Notes under the pieces: generated by a model | Databases searched by the model: none | Told to the model about the DNA's origin: nothing | Seen by the model: only the letters and a program-made list of their open reading frames with translations | Program-made: the position numbers and the translations under genes | In this document: in pieces, positions 8,109-16,519 of the stretch | Layout: every line of letters starts with the position of its first letter | Numbering within the stretch: the stretch's first letter is position 1 | Assembly (NCBI RefSeq): GCF_016827605.1 | Contig: NZ_JAEPJQ010000008.1 | Span: 1-64,000, forward strand | Source: Hyunsoonleella ulvae | GTDB taxonomy: Bacteria > Bacteroidota > Bacteroidia > Flavobacteriales > Flavobacteriaceae | Reading direction: 5' to 3' | Length of the DNA stretch: 64,000 nt

Positions 8109-9455
8109 TTATGCTGTAGTGGTCTGTAGAAGAGTAACAGAAGTTTTCTCATACGAATCACATTGAGGAGCACTTCCATACCATGGCGTTCCACTAAAGA
8201 ATACCGCAGTGTTAGCACTAAAATCTTTATCCGCGCTTAAGTACATTGGCTGTCTACAAAAGAAAAAGAACGTAATGTTGGGATTTGCTTCTGCATGTAC
8301 TTTGGCAGCTTCAACAGAAGTTCCAGTAATGGTTTCAATGTGATTATCCCAAGAAGCACCACCATACTGCGCTACATCAGAGACAGTTTTCCAAGTTGTC
8401 TTTGAAGGATTAATGGCTGCTTTGTAGGCTTCTGATGCCGATTTGATACCATTAAAATACTCTTTGTATTTAGGTTTGATATTATTTTCAAGATCGTTAC
8501 ACATTTGCTTACATTGATCAACAACATTTACGATATCAAGAATATTGAATACCACATCCACAACAGACATTACAACAACAACGGCTGCAGCAAATTTTCC
8601 AACCGCGTCCATCGCCTCAAATGCACTAACGCCAACTTCCTCAGCAGGAATACCTGCGTCTCTAGCTGCTGTTTCTATAGTTTTTGTTGCGATATTCAAT
8701 CTATTCTTCAGAATCAAGATAGATATTCCTCTTACTAATTCAGTTCCTACTTTAGCTGCTGCTGGTGGTGTCCAACCTACTAATGAATTCATGAATTTTT
8801 CAACATCGGCATCAGATTTTGCACTAAGGTTTAGCTCATCCAATGCGTCATAGACCTGATTGATTTCACTACTATTGTAGACAATTCTTGCGGACTCAGC
8901 ATAAGTTCTAAAAGTCGCTGCGTCTAATTTACCTGCTTTTCTTTGCACCTCAGCCATGAACTGCATTAAATTAGCTCTACATGTCTTGGTATCAAGACCT
9001 GCAGGTGCTTTAGATGCAATTAAATTATTGTTCTTTTTGTATTGCGCTACGTAATTTGCAACACTGGGACCAATCTTATTCGAAATATCGGTATCAGCAG
9101 TTTGTAATTTGTTGTTCAGTTCTTTTGACTTATCCGAGATTACTTTTTCTTCAATAATTGCGGTAGCTTCAAGAGCAGCAAAAGCAGCCATTCCCAAACC
9201 AAAAGACCAGATTGAAGCTACAGCTGCAGCATCGGCTGCTATCTTGGTAGCATCAGCCGCAATTGTTCTATCTCTTACTTCCATTGCCAAGCTTTCCAAT
9301 TCAGAAAATTCAGAGTTAACTGCACTTTCTGCATCAAAATCGCCGACATTTATGAATAGTGTTTGCTCTTTGATAATATCATCGATGTTACCATCACTCT
9401 CGGTATCCCAAGTTGACATATAGTTTAAATAGGTTATTAAATCAGTACTTGCCAT
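8109..9455 (-). CDS. Helical protein resembling alpha-pore-forming toxins
   Basis: A 448-residue, mostly helical protein that I cannot assign to a named family. It has two hydrophobic stretches, about residues 72-100 (Ala-rich, ASIWSFGLGMAAFAALEA) and 284-312 (FAAAVVVVMSVVDVVFNILD), separated by long amphipathic helices, then a compact, likely beta-rich tail from about 393 (ITFFFFCRQPMYL). Two buried hydrophobic segments within long helices recall ClyA/Xax/Cry6-like alpha-pore-forming toxins, but this is shape resemblance only. There is no signal peptide; it starts MASTDLITYL. It is paired with a leaderless GH18-like gene. Four cysteines (C159, C315, C319, C400) and a fifth at 432 are present. 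Toxin activity is inference. Confidence 0.5.
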   Translation of the reverse strand: MASTDLITYLNYMSTWDTESDGNIDDIIKEQTLFINVGDFDAESAVNSEFSELESLAMEVRDRTIAADATKIAADAAAVASIWSFGLGMAAFAALEATAIIEEKVISDKSKELNNKLQTADTDISNKIGPSVANYVAQYKKNNNLIASKAPAGLDTKTCRANLMQFMAEVQRKAGKLDAATFRTYAESARIVYNSSEINQVYDALDELNLSAKSDADVEKFMNSLVGWTPPAAAKVGTELVRGISILILKNRLNIATKTIETAARDAGIPAEEVGVSAFEAMDAVGKFAAAVVVVMSVVDVVFNILDIVNVVDQCKQMCNDLENNIKPKYKEYFNGIKSASEAYKAAINPSKTTWKTVSDVAQYGGASWDNHIETITGTSVEAAKVHAEANPNITFFFFCRQPMYLSADKDFSANTAVFFSGTPWYGSAPQCDSYEKTSVTLLQTTTA

Positions 9456-9766
9456 GTTTTTAAAATTTTATAATTTCCCTACTCTATTTAAAATAGGCTT
9501 TTCGGTTCCGCCTTTTTAATCACAAAACTGATAGTAGCTACTCAATCGAATAATTTGTTTTGGATATAATGTAAAGTTTAGGAATTATTGACTTGAATTT
9601 TAACAAAATGGCATGACTGCTTGATTTTTATGTATGAGTAGGATAATTCTATGTATAAGAGAAAAAAATTAGCACAATAAATAGTGTAATTGTGGTTTAG
9701 AGTTTAAACCCAAGTTTTGATTCTTTATAAAAAGGGGGGTAATTCGAAAGAATTAAGAGTTCAAAT
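9456..9766. other. Intergenic region upstream of the toxin-like gene
   Basis: This 311-base AT-rich stretch should hold the promoter of the minus-strand gene starting at 9455. I found no clear TAnnTTTG element, hairpin or open frame. A poly-G tract of six bases at about 9735 follows a poly-A run; its meaning is unknown. Confidence 0.5.
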
Positions 9767-11857
9767 TCAGCTATTAGGCTTATGAGATATGTTACTGGTT
9801 ACTTTTAAACCAGTCAACTTACACAAATACCACTTAAATCGCACCCCAACCTCAGTAAACGTAAACCCCGCTGCAGTAGCTGATGCAATATTGCTACGGG
9901 TGCCATAAAGGTTTAATAAAGCACGTTCAGAGAATTTATAACCTAATTTACCTTGTACGCGGTAGGTACTTTGTTTAGCATCGTCTTCAATAAACTGGTA
10001 ACCTGTGGCCGCAGTCAGTTCGTAAAACCATGCTTTGGGTTTGGTAATGGTTTCGTCTTTTATCAAATTAATAAATACCTCGCCTGCATTAAACCGTTCT
10101 GGACTAAAATAAATAGTAGGCACTTGGTTTTTAAATGTAATGTATTGGTAGTTTAAACCAGCTTTTAAACTTGGTTTTGCTAAAATGTTGTAGTACAATG
10201 AGGTAAATAATAAGTTTCTGGCATTATCATCGCTTTGTGTGGTGTAATAGTATTGCGTAAACCAGCCTAAATTAAAGTTGGTATTTAGGCTGTAATTGGC
10301 GTAAAAGTTGTTCATGACAATTTCACGATCTAATAAGTCCGCATTAAAATTTTGTACCTCCCGATTATAACCAATATCCAACACTTGCAGTTTAAATGGT
10401 TTTATTTGAAAAGACGCATCTGCCAATAGCTGTGTAAAATCTCCAGTATCTGCTTTTGCAGCTGTAACACCGGCAGTACCTTTAAACGTAATATTTGGTA
10501 ATAACTGATATGCTAAACCTAAAACAAAATTATTTGATGTGGCTTTGGCATCAGTAACCGCATTACTCGTGTTTCTATAGCCATAACCAGCTAACCATTT
10601 AAATGTTGTAGACGTTGGAAATTCTATATTCGCTTGAAATGCATGGGCTTCATTATCGCCATTATCAAAAGTATAAGATGCTTTGGTTTCAATAAAAGGT
10701 GTAAACATCGTGTTTAGGGTTTTTATAAACTGTGTGGCATCTTTTTGCTTATCGTAAAATGTTAAGGTGTTGTTCGCAGATTTATAAGCATCGTCATATC
10801 TACCTAAAGCTTTAAGGGTGTTAGCTTTTCCTAAATTACCATCAAAAGAGGAACTATCGTTCTCTAAAATACGGTTATAGTCCGCTAAACTTTTCTTAAA
10901 GTCGCTTTTATAAATATTTAAAGTAGCACGTAAGGCCAATACCCAATTTTCATTTGGTTTGCTTTCTATTAAGCTATCAATTAAAGTTTTAGCAGTTTTA
11001 AACTTTTTATTCCAAATGAGTGCTTGTGCGTAGCGTTCAGTAGTTTGTTGTACCAATGTTGCATCTGTAGTATCCGATAAATCCATAAAGGCTTGCTCGC
11101 TTAATTTTAAAGCGTTTTTTTCTTTACCATTTAAGTGTTGTGCTAAAGCTAAACCGTTTAATGCTGTAAGTTTGTTGTCTAGATTTTGTGCGAGTATGTT
11201 ATAAGTTTCAGTAGCTTTATCTAGTTCCCCCATAATTAAATACAGATTAGCCAAATTCAAGAGCGTGTCTTTATCATCTTTAAAAAGATTTAGATTTTCT
11301 TTTAAAAGGCGTTCTGCTTCCTCATAATTTTGTGCCTGTTGGTTTTGGTACGCATATCCTAAATACATATATTTTTTAGAGGTTAATGCATTTTGGTTTC
11401 CTGGAGAAACGTTTAGAGCTTTATCAACATAAACTAAAGCATCAGTATATAATTTTAAGTTAGATAGCGTATTGGCATAACCTAAAAGCGCAGAAAAATC
11501 GTCATCATTTTTCTTTATTAAACCCTCATAGTATGTTTTTGCAGAAGTAAAGTTTTTATCCCAAAGTAAACTTTCGGCATAATTTAATTGTACCTCAAAA
11601 TCGTTAGGGTAGGTGTTTAGTAATTCTGTAAAGATACTCACAGCCTTTTTAGAATTACCTAAGAGTCCAACAGCTCTTCCATAACATAATTGTGCTGTTT
11701 TATTGTTTGGATGTGTTTTTAATACCGTTTTAAAAAACGATTCTGCTTTTGTGTATTGTCCAGTCTCTAAATAATTATAGCCAGTTTGCATATCCTGCGC
11801 ATACGCTAAAGTGGTTATAAAAAATACGAGCAATACATTGTAAAAAGTAATACGCAT
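9767..11857 (-). CDS. TPR protein with C-terminal YaiO-type outer-membrane beta-barrel
   Basis: A 696-residue protein with a signal peptide ending near ...TLAYAQ (residue 21), a long tetratricopeptide region at about 22-375 (for example YNYLETGQYTKAESFFKTVL and repeated A-x-x-Y-x-x-x-L units), and a C-terminal beta-barrel at about 385-680 with alternating aromatic strands ending TFTEVGVRFKWYL. The plan, periplasmic TPRs plus an outer-membrane barrel, matches YaiO-type proteins and parallels exporters such as PgaA or PelB. In this locus of glycosyltransferases, flippase and hydrolase, an outer-membrane polysaccharide export or modification role is plausible. The 18-residue tail after the last strand is unusual. 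A set of 21-bp-spaced repeats lies just upstream. Confidence 0.8.
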   Translation of the reverse strand: MRITFYNVLLVFFITTLAYAQDMQTGYNYLETGQYTKAESFFKTVLKTHPNNKTAQLCYGRAVGLLGNSKKAVSIFTELLNTYPNDFEVQLNYAESLLWDKNFTSAKTYYEGLIKKNDDDFSALLGYANTLSNLKLYTDALVYVDKALNVSPGNQNALTSKKYMYLGYAYQNQQAQNYEEAERLLKENLNLFKDDKDTLLNLANLYLIMGELDKATETYNILAQNLDNKLTALNGLALAQHLNGKEKNALKLSEQAFMDLSDTTDATLVQQTTERYAQALIWNKKFKTAKTLIDSLIESKPNENWVLALRATLNIYKSDFKKSLADYNRILENDSSSFDGNLGKANTLKALGRYDDAYKSANNTLTFYDKQKDATQFIKTLNTMFTPFIETKASYTFDNGDNEAHAFQANIEFPTSTTFKWLAGYGYRNTSNAVTDAKATSNNFVLGLAYQLLPNITFKGTAGVTAAKADTGDFTQLLADASFQIKPFKLQVLDIGYNREVQNFNADLLDREIVMNNFYANYSLNTNFNLGWFTQYYYTTQSDDNARNLLFTSLYYNILAKPSLKAGLNYQYITFKNQVPTIYFSPERFNAGEVFINLIKDETITKPKAWFYELTAATGYQFIEDDAKQSTYRVQGKLGYKFSERALLNLYGTRSNIASATAAGFTFTEVGVRFKWYLCKLTGLKVTSNISHKPNS

Positions 11858-11904
11858 TATTGGATTTTTTGTGATACTGCAAGTTAAGTCTAAAACTTAC
11901 TTAA

Positions 11905-11956
11905 TTCATCTACAGCAATGGGCCATTTACCGATATAAAACTGCTATTCGTTACAG
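11905..11956. promoter_or_regulatory. 21-bp-spaced direct repeats upstream of the TPR/barrel gene
   Basis: TTCATCTACA (11905-11914), TTTACCGATA (11926-11935) and TTCGTTACAG (11947-11956) start exactly 21 bases apart. The first matches the consensus TTCRTCTACA seen also near 14566, 17121 and 24413; the others are degenerate. Two-turn spacing suits a dimeric regulator that binds direct repeats, as LytTR regulators do. Here the repeats point away from the gene start at 11857. Confidence 0.6.
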
Positions 11957-12040
11957 CTAATAATACTTTAACGCTAAACAAAACCTGTTGAGCACTTAAT
12001 TTATTACGTTAGTTAAGTGTCTAGCCCAAAAAAAGTTGTT

Positions 12041-13180
12041 TTATTTATAATGCAATGCTATTTGCCCAAGTTGACCTACGATTTTAATAGAATCTTTCAT
12101 AGATAGTTTAGACCCATCTGCATGAATCCATCGTTTTAGAGGTTGTTCACAGATATAGGAAATGGCTTTTTTCTTTCCATAATGCTTTCGCATGCGTATA
12201 AAGATTTCAACATCAAAAATCCAAGGACTTATAAACTTATCATTAAACATGTGTTTTACAATGTCTTTATCCATAATTTTTGCACCACATTGTGTATCGT
12301 TAAAAGGCATGCCTAAAATGGTTCTTATAATAAGGTTTATGGTTTTGCTAATTATTTTTCTGGCCGATTCTTTAGTAATATCTGCACCCATTCTACTCAT
12401 TCTAGAACCACTTACAATTTTAAAATCAGATGTTTCTATGGTTTTTACTAAATCGTCAAAATCTCTAAAATCTGTAGATAAATCGGCGTCTAGATACCCT
12501 ATATAATCCAATTGCGCATCTTTAGCTAAATGTAAAACGCCTTGTCTAACCGCTTCGGCTTTTCCTCCATTTTTTTCACAATTATATACGCTAATATTGG
12601 TTTCTCTTCCCTTTTGTAGGTTATTTAAAACTTCTAGTGTATTATCGGTACTGCCATCATTTACAAAACATAAATGGTAGCCCAGATTACTGTTTACAAA
12701 ATCAATAAATTCTTTGCTTAATAAACGTTCCTCTTCATTATAACAGGGAATAACCACACCCACACAGCGCTTTTGTAGCATTTGGTCTTTTGTGCCCTTG
12801 TTTTGCAGTTTATCTATTTTAATCCCAAATATTCTAGAGATTCTTACAGTAACTTCGTTTAATGATACAGGCTTTTTCATGTAATCGTCAATACCTAAAT
12901 CAAAGCCATCAATTATTGTGTCTTCACTAGTATTTCCAGAAAGCACTAAAATTTTTACATCAGATTTTTTTTCGAGTCTAATATGTTTTACAACATCTAA
13001 ACCAGACATACCGTCCATATTTATGTCTACAATTACAATGTCGGGTTTGTAGGTATCAAAGATTTCTAGACCTTCTTCTCCTGTACTAGCACATTTAATA
13101 CTGAAACCTAAATCGGTTAAATGCTTTTCTAATGACAGCAATATGAGTTGCTGATCATCTATGGCTAAAATTTTTATCAT
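12041..13180 (-). CDS. Response-regulator receiver fused to GT2 glycosyltransferase
   Basis: A 379-residue fusion. Residues 1-120 are a CheY-like receiver with acidic pair D8-D9, phosphoacceptor D52 (VDINMDG) and the conserved lysine in YMKKP. After a short linker, from about residue 136, comes a DPM/GtrB-like GT2 domain: CVGVVIPCYNEEERL, FVNDGSTDNT, then YLDADLSTD, the DxD-type nucleotide-sugar and metal site, and a C-terminal KRWIHADGSKLS. No DNA-binding or transmembrane segment is seen. The logical reading is a sugar transferase, perhaps acting on a polyprenyl phosphate carrier, whose activity is set by phosphorylation. A close paralogue is at 24531-25721, at the other end of the locus. 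Confidence 0.9.
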   Translation of the reverse strand: MIKILAIDDQQLILLSLEKHLTDLGFSIKCASTGEEGLEIFDTYKPDIVIVDINMDGMSGLDVVKHIRLEKKSDVKILVLSGNTSEDTIIDGFDLGIDDYMKKPVSLNEVTVRISRIFGIKIDKLQNKGTKDQMLQKRCVGVVIPCYNEEERLLSKEFIDFVNSNLGYHLCFVNDGSTDNTLEVLNNLQKGRETNISVYNCEKNGGKAEAVRQGVLHLAKDAQLDYIGYLDADLSTDFRDFDDLVKTIETSDFKIVSGSRMSRMGADITKESARKIISKTINLIIRTILGMPFNDTQCGAKIMDKDIVKHMFNDKFISPWIFDVEIFIRMRKHYGKKKAISYICEQPLKRWIHADGSKLSMKDSIKIVGQLGQIALHYK

Positions 13181-13280
13181 TTTGGTAGGTTTTGGGTTGT
13201 TGTTTTATGCTGTAGTGTTCTTTTTTACAACATAAGATGTCGTAAATATAGTTATTATTTGAAAGAAATATACTATTTTT

Positions 13281-13311
13281 TTTGATTTTTTATCGATAAA
13301 ATGTATATTTG
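13281..13311 (+). promoter_or_regulatory. Promoter of the first GT-B gene
   Basis: TTTG at 13281-13284 and TATATTTG at 13304-13311, with 19 bases between, are a good match to the Bacteroidota -33/-7 promoter. The start codon at 13377 is about 65 bases downstream. Confidence 0.65.
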
Positions 13312-13376
13312 TTCGTTTTCGTGTCAGTTTTTACATAAAGCTAACGAAGAAAATGCCAACCCAAAATCTATATACT

Positions 13377-14549
13377 ATGAAGTTAGCCATTGTGACTGCC
13401 TATCCCCCAAGTAAGGTTACTTTAAACGAATATGCCTACCATCTTATAAAACATTTTAGGCAAAAAGAAGAAGTTTCAGAACTCATTTTATTATGTGACT
13501 TTACTGAAGAATCAAAAGATATTGAATTTGATGCTCAAGGTTGTAAAATTACAGTAAAAGAGTGTTGGACTTTTAATAGTTACAAAAATATAATAAGTGT
13601 TACAAAAGCAATAAATGCTACAAAGCCAGATGCTGTATTGTTTAATCTACAATTTATGAAATTTGGAGATAAAAAAATAGCTGCTGCACTAGGGCTTATG
13701 CTACCATATGTATGTAAGCTTAAAAGAATACCCAATATAGTACTACTACATAATATCTTAGAAGAAGTAGATCTTGGAAGTGCTGGTTTTACATCAAATA
13801 AAATACTAACCAAACTATATGGCTTTATTGGTACTACGTTAACTAAGTTAATTCTTAAGGCTGATGTTGTAGCTGTTACAATGCAAAAGTATGTTTCTAT
13901 TTTAGAGGATAAATACAAGGTAAATAACGTTAAATTAATACCTCACGGCACATTTGAAATCCCTGAAGAACCAAATTACATAACACCATCTAACCCAATG
14001 CAAATAATGGCTTTTGGTAAGTTTGGCACTTATAAAAAGGTAGAAGCTATGATTGAGGCTGTTGAAAAAGTACGAAAATCTACAGATTTAAATCTAGAGG
14101 TAGTTATTGCAGGTACTGATAATCCCAATGTTCCTGGTTATTTAGATCAGGTTAAAGAAGCTTATAAAAATGTACCACAAATACGCTTTACTGGTTATGT
14201 AGAAGAAAGTGAAGTTCCTGTGTTATTTAATGAAAGCACAGTGGTTGTTTTTCCTTATACTTCTACTACCGGAAGTTCTGGTGTATTGCACCAAGCGGGA
14301 AGCTATGGTAAAGCTGTTGTAATGCCAGATTTAGGAGATTTGGCTTCCTTAGTTAAGGACGAAGGCTACCAAGGCGAGTTTTTTGATCCTAAATCAGTAG
14401 ATAGTTTAGCTAAAGCTATTGAGAGTATTGTTACAAACAATGACTATAAAATAAAGTTAGGGCAAATTAATTATAGAGCAGCAACAGCTCATCCTATGTC
14501 TGATATAGCAGAAATGTATCTAAATACATTTAGGGCTGTTAGAGCCTAA
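13377..14549 (+). CDS. GT-B fold glycosyltransferase (GT4-like), copy 1
   Basis: A 390-residue transferase beginning MKLAIVTAYPPSKVTLNEY. An in-frame ATG lies 24 bases earlier, but the internal ATG aligns with the start of the paralogue at 17338 and is preferred. The C-terminal Rossmann half shows a typical donor-site region: MAFGKFGTYKK, VIAGTDNPNVPGY, VVFPYTSTTGSSGVLHQAGSYG and VMPDLGDLASL. The residue equivalent to the usual glutamate of EAMA motifs appears as Q (HQAG). It is probably cytoplasmic and builds the polysaccharide of this locus. Copy 2 shares most residues over its whole length, so the pair arose by duplication and may use different acceptors. Confidence 0.88.
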   Translation: MKLAIVTAYPPSKVTLNEYAYHLIKHFRQKEEVSELILLCDFTEESKDIEFDAQGCKITVKECWTFNSYKNIISVTKAINATKPDAVLFNLQFMKFGDKKIAAALGLMLPYVCKLKRIPNIVLLHNILEEVDLGSAGFTSNKILTKLYGFIGTTLTKLILKADVVAVTMQKYVSILEDKYKVNNVKLIPHGTFEIPEEPNYITPSNPMQIMAFGKFGTYKKVEAMIEAVEKVRKSTDLNLEVVIAGTDNPNVPGYLDQVKEAYKNVPQIRFTGYVEESEVPVLFNESTVVVFPYTSTTGSSGVLHQAGSYGKAVVMPDLGDLASLVKDEGYQGEFFDPKSVDSLAKAIESIVTNNDYKIKLGQINYRAATAHPMSDIAEMYLNTFRAVRA

Positions 14550-14565
14550 CCCCAATTTTTAATCA

Positions 14566-14617
14566 TTCATCTACAGTAAAAAGCGATTGAACGAAATTCA
14601 ATTAGCGTTCATGCCTT
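14566..14617. promoter_or_regulatory. 21-bp-spaced direct repeats upstream of the STAS genes
   Basis: TTCATCTACA (14566-14575), TTGAACGAAA (14587-14596, six of ten matching) and TTCATGCCTT (14608-14617) start 21 bases apart. The near-promoter sequence GATATTTG follows at 14625-14632, and the STAS start codon is at 14687. The array therefore sits at about -20 to -70 relative to a likely transcription start, a position suited to activation. Confidence 0.6.
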
Positions 14618-14686
14618 TTCCTAAGATATTTGGTATATAACAAACTAATTACCCCAATTATTATTAACCACTTAAACTCAAAAATT

Positions 14687-14965
14687 ATGGCACTTAAAAT
14701 TACTCAAAAGAAAGATACTTTTTCAGTATTTGGTATTATCAACAACACTACAGCTTTAAACTTTCAAAACCATATAAGTTTAGCTATTAAAGATGTTAAA
14801 GAGTTAATTATTGATATTGAAAATGTAACAAGCATTGATTCTGCTGGAATGAAAGCTATACGAACCATATACGCAGATTGTATGGCTAATAACAAAAGAA
14901 TCTATATTGTTGGAACAGGATGCAAAGAAGTATATGACGATTTGTATGTAACTAGTGTAGCTTGA
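14687..14965 (+). CDS. STAS domain protein (anti-sigma-antagonist type), copy 1
   Basis: A 92-residue single STAS domain: MALKITQKKDTFSVFG, then ELIIDIENVTSIDSAGMKAI, where the S in the DSAG loop is the position phosphorylated in SpoIIAA-like proteins. An upstream in-frame ATG at 14630 would add 19 residues without STAS similarity, so 14687 is chosen. STAS proteins bind switch kinases, phosphatases or transporters. Followed after 26 bases by a second STAS gene and then a flippase, it may control polysaccharide assembly by protein-protein contact. A serine kinase partner was not seen in the window. Confidence 0.8.
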   Translation: MALKITQKKDTFSVFGIINNTTALNFQNHISLAIKDVKELIIDIENVTSIDSAGMKAIRTIYADCMANNKRIYIVGTGCKEVYDDLYVTSVA

Positions 14966-14991
14966 TAGCATAACCTCAAATCTACATCATT

Positions 14992-15297
14992 ATGGACTTT
15001 CAGATAATAAATAATAAAGGTGTGTATGAATTACATGGCCACTTTATTGAAGAGCATACGTTTAACGTAGCAAGTTACTTCAACACATTATTGGATAAAT
15101 ATTACGAAATAGTGATATGTCTTAATGGTGTAAAGCAAATAGATAAAACAGCTATAAATGTTATGCGATTTATTCAAAACAAAGCAAAGCAAAGAAGCAA
15201 AACGGTATTTGTTTTAGGTAAAGACAACAAGAAGATTAAGGATAAGTTTAAGCAAGCTAACTTAACTAATATTTTTAGGAATGATTACTATAGCTAA
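14992..15297 (+). CDS. STAS-like protein, copy 2, overlapping the flippase gene
   Basis: A 101-residue protein of STAS shape (VYELHGHFIEEHTFNVASYF, then YEIVICLNGVKQIDKTAINVM). The residue in the switch loop is K-T (DKTA) rather than D-S-A-G, so the usual phosphoserine is replaced by threonine at T53. Its 3' end overlaps the flippase start by 17 bases, implying translational coupling. It may pair with copy 1 or act as the unregulated partner; both are inferences. Confidence 0.7.
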   Translation: MDFQIINNKGVYELHGHFIEEHTFNVASYFNTLLDKYYEIVICLNGVKQIDKTAINVMRFIQNKAKQRSKTVFVLGKDNKKIKDKFKQANLTNIFRNDYYS

Positions 15298-16519
15298 AAG
15301 TATAAGAAAACGTATTACACCAGAACAGTTATTTATGTTAAGTGTTCTGGTAGTAAATGGGGGAAATTATCTATACAACCTCATTCTTGGTAGGCTTTTA
15401 GGACCAGCAGAGTTTGCAGATGCAGCTGTGCTAATCACTTTTTTATTGGTATTAAGTTTTGCAGCTATGACGTTTCAATTGGTTACCGCTAAATTTTCAG
15501 TGCTTTTTGAAAACGAATTGTTTAAAAGCTTTGTATCTAAAGTACACCAAAACGCACTTTTAGTAGGCTTTATTTTTGGACTAATCATAGTTGTGTTTTC
15601 AACTAGTTTACAAGATGTATTTAATACATCATCATCCAACATGTTTGTTGTATTTGGTTGTGGTGTGCCTATCTATTTTTTAATGAGTGTAAATCGAGGT
15701 ATTTTCCAAGGGAAAAAAGCTTTTAAGTCATTGTCCATCACTTACCAAACAGAAATGCTAAGCCGTTTGGTAATCACATTGTCTTTGCTCTACATCGTTA
15801 ACATTCCCTCTCCCATAATTATAGCTATAGGTATATTTTTGTCGTTTATATTTGGGCTTATACCTTTTAAGGCTGGGAGTTTTAGTCTTAAGAAACAAAC
15901 CATTCCTCAAGCACATAAAAAAGCCATAAAGCACTTTTTTATTATCACGGCATTTTATGAGTTAACCCAAATTGTTATCAATAATAGCGACATTCTTCTG
16001 GTAAAACATTACTTTGAATCTTACGAAGCAGGATTATACGCATCTTTAGCCTTAATAGGGCGTATTGTGTATTTTATTGCTTGGATGTTCGTAATGTTAC
16101 TCTTACCAACTGTAGTACAATTAAAAAAAGACGGGAAAGAGACTGCGCCAATTTTATTTAGGTACGTAGGTTATATTGCCGCTATTTCTATTGCTATAAT
16201 AATAGTGTGTTTTAGTGCTCCTGAATTTATCATAAGCCTATTATTTGGTAAACAATACATATCTATGGCGCCATTACTGTGGCAGTATGCCATAGCAACT
16301 TCTATGTTTGCCATATCTAACATTTTTGCATATTATTATTTGTCTTTAGATAAATATATACCAGTAGTTATTTCGGGTATTTTTGGTCTTCTACAAGTTG
16401 CTCTTGTTGTCTTTTTTCATGAGAGTTTAGCTCAGGTTGTACACATGCAGATTGTAGCCATGGCGTTGCTTTTGGTAATTCAAATTGCGTTTTTTAAGCT
16501 TGACGGTAAAATTAAGTGA
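15281..16519 (+). CDS. MOP-superfamily polysaccharide flippase (Wzx-like)
   Basis: A 412-residue integral membrane protein with about twelve hydrophobic segments and no soluble domain. The start (LFMLSVLVVNGGNYLYNLILGRLLGPAEFADAAVL in short pieces) is the classic polysaccharide biosynthesis flippase pattern, with GRLLGPAEF after helix 1. Such proteins move lipid-linked sugars across the inner membrane. It is coupled to two STAS genes upstream and followed immediately by a repeat array, so it ends this transcription unit. It probably exports the glycolipid built by the neighbouring GT-B and GT2 enzymes. Confidence 0.88.
   Translation: MITIAKSIRKRITPEQLFMLSVLVVNGGNYLYNLILGRLLGPAEFADAAVLITFLLVLSFAAMTFQLVTAKFSVLFENELFKSFVSKVHQNALLVGFIFGLIIVVFSTSLQDVFNTSSSNMFVVFGCGVPIYFLMSVNRGIFQGKKAFKSLSITYQTEMLSRLVITLSLLYIVNIPSPIIIAIGIFLSFIFGLIPFKAGSFSLKKQTIPQAHKKAIKHFFIITAFYELTQIVINNSDILLVKHYFESYEAGLYASLALIGRIVYFIAWMFVMLLLPTVVQLKKDGKETAPILFRYVGYIAAISIAIIIVCFSAPEFIISLLFGKQYISMAPLLWQYAIATSMFAISNIFAYYYLSLDKYIPVVISGIFGLLQVALVVFFHESLAQVVHMQIVAMALLLVIQIAFFKLDGKIK

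Noticed and set aside
9109-9423. A 104-codon plus-strand frame opposite the helical protein gene
   Set aside because: It is antisense to a better-supported gene, and its low-complexity Ala/Ser content mirrors the Ala-rich sense strand.
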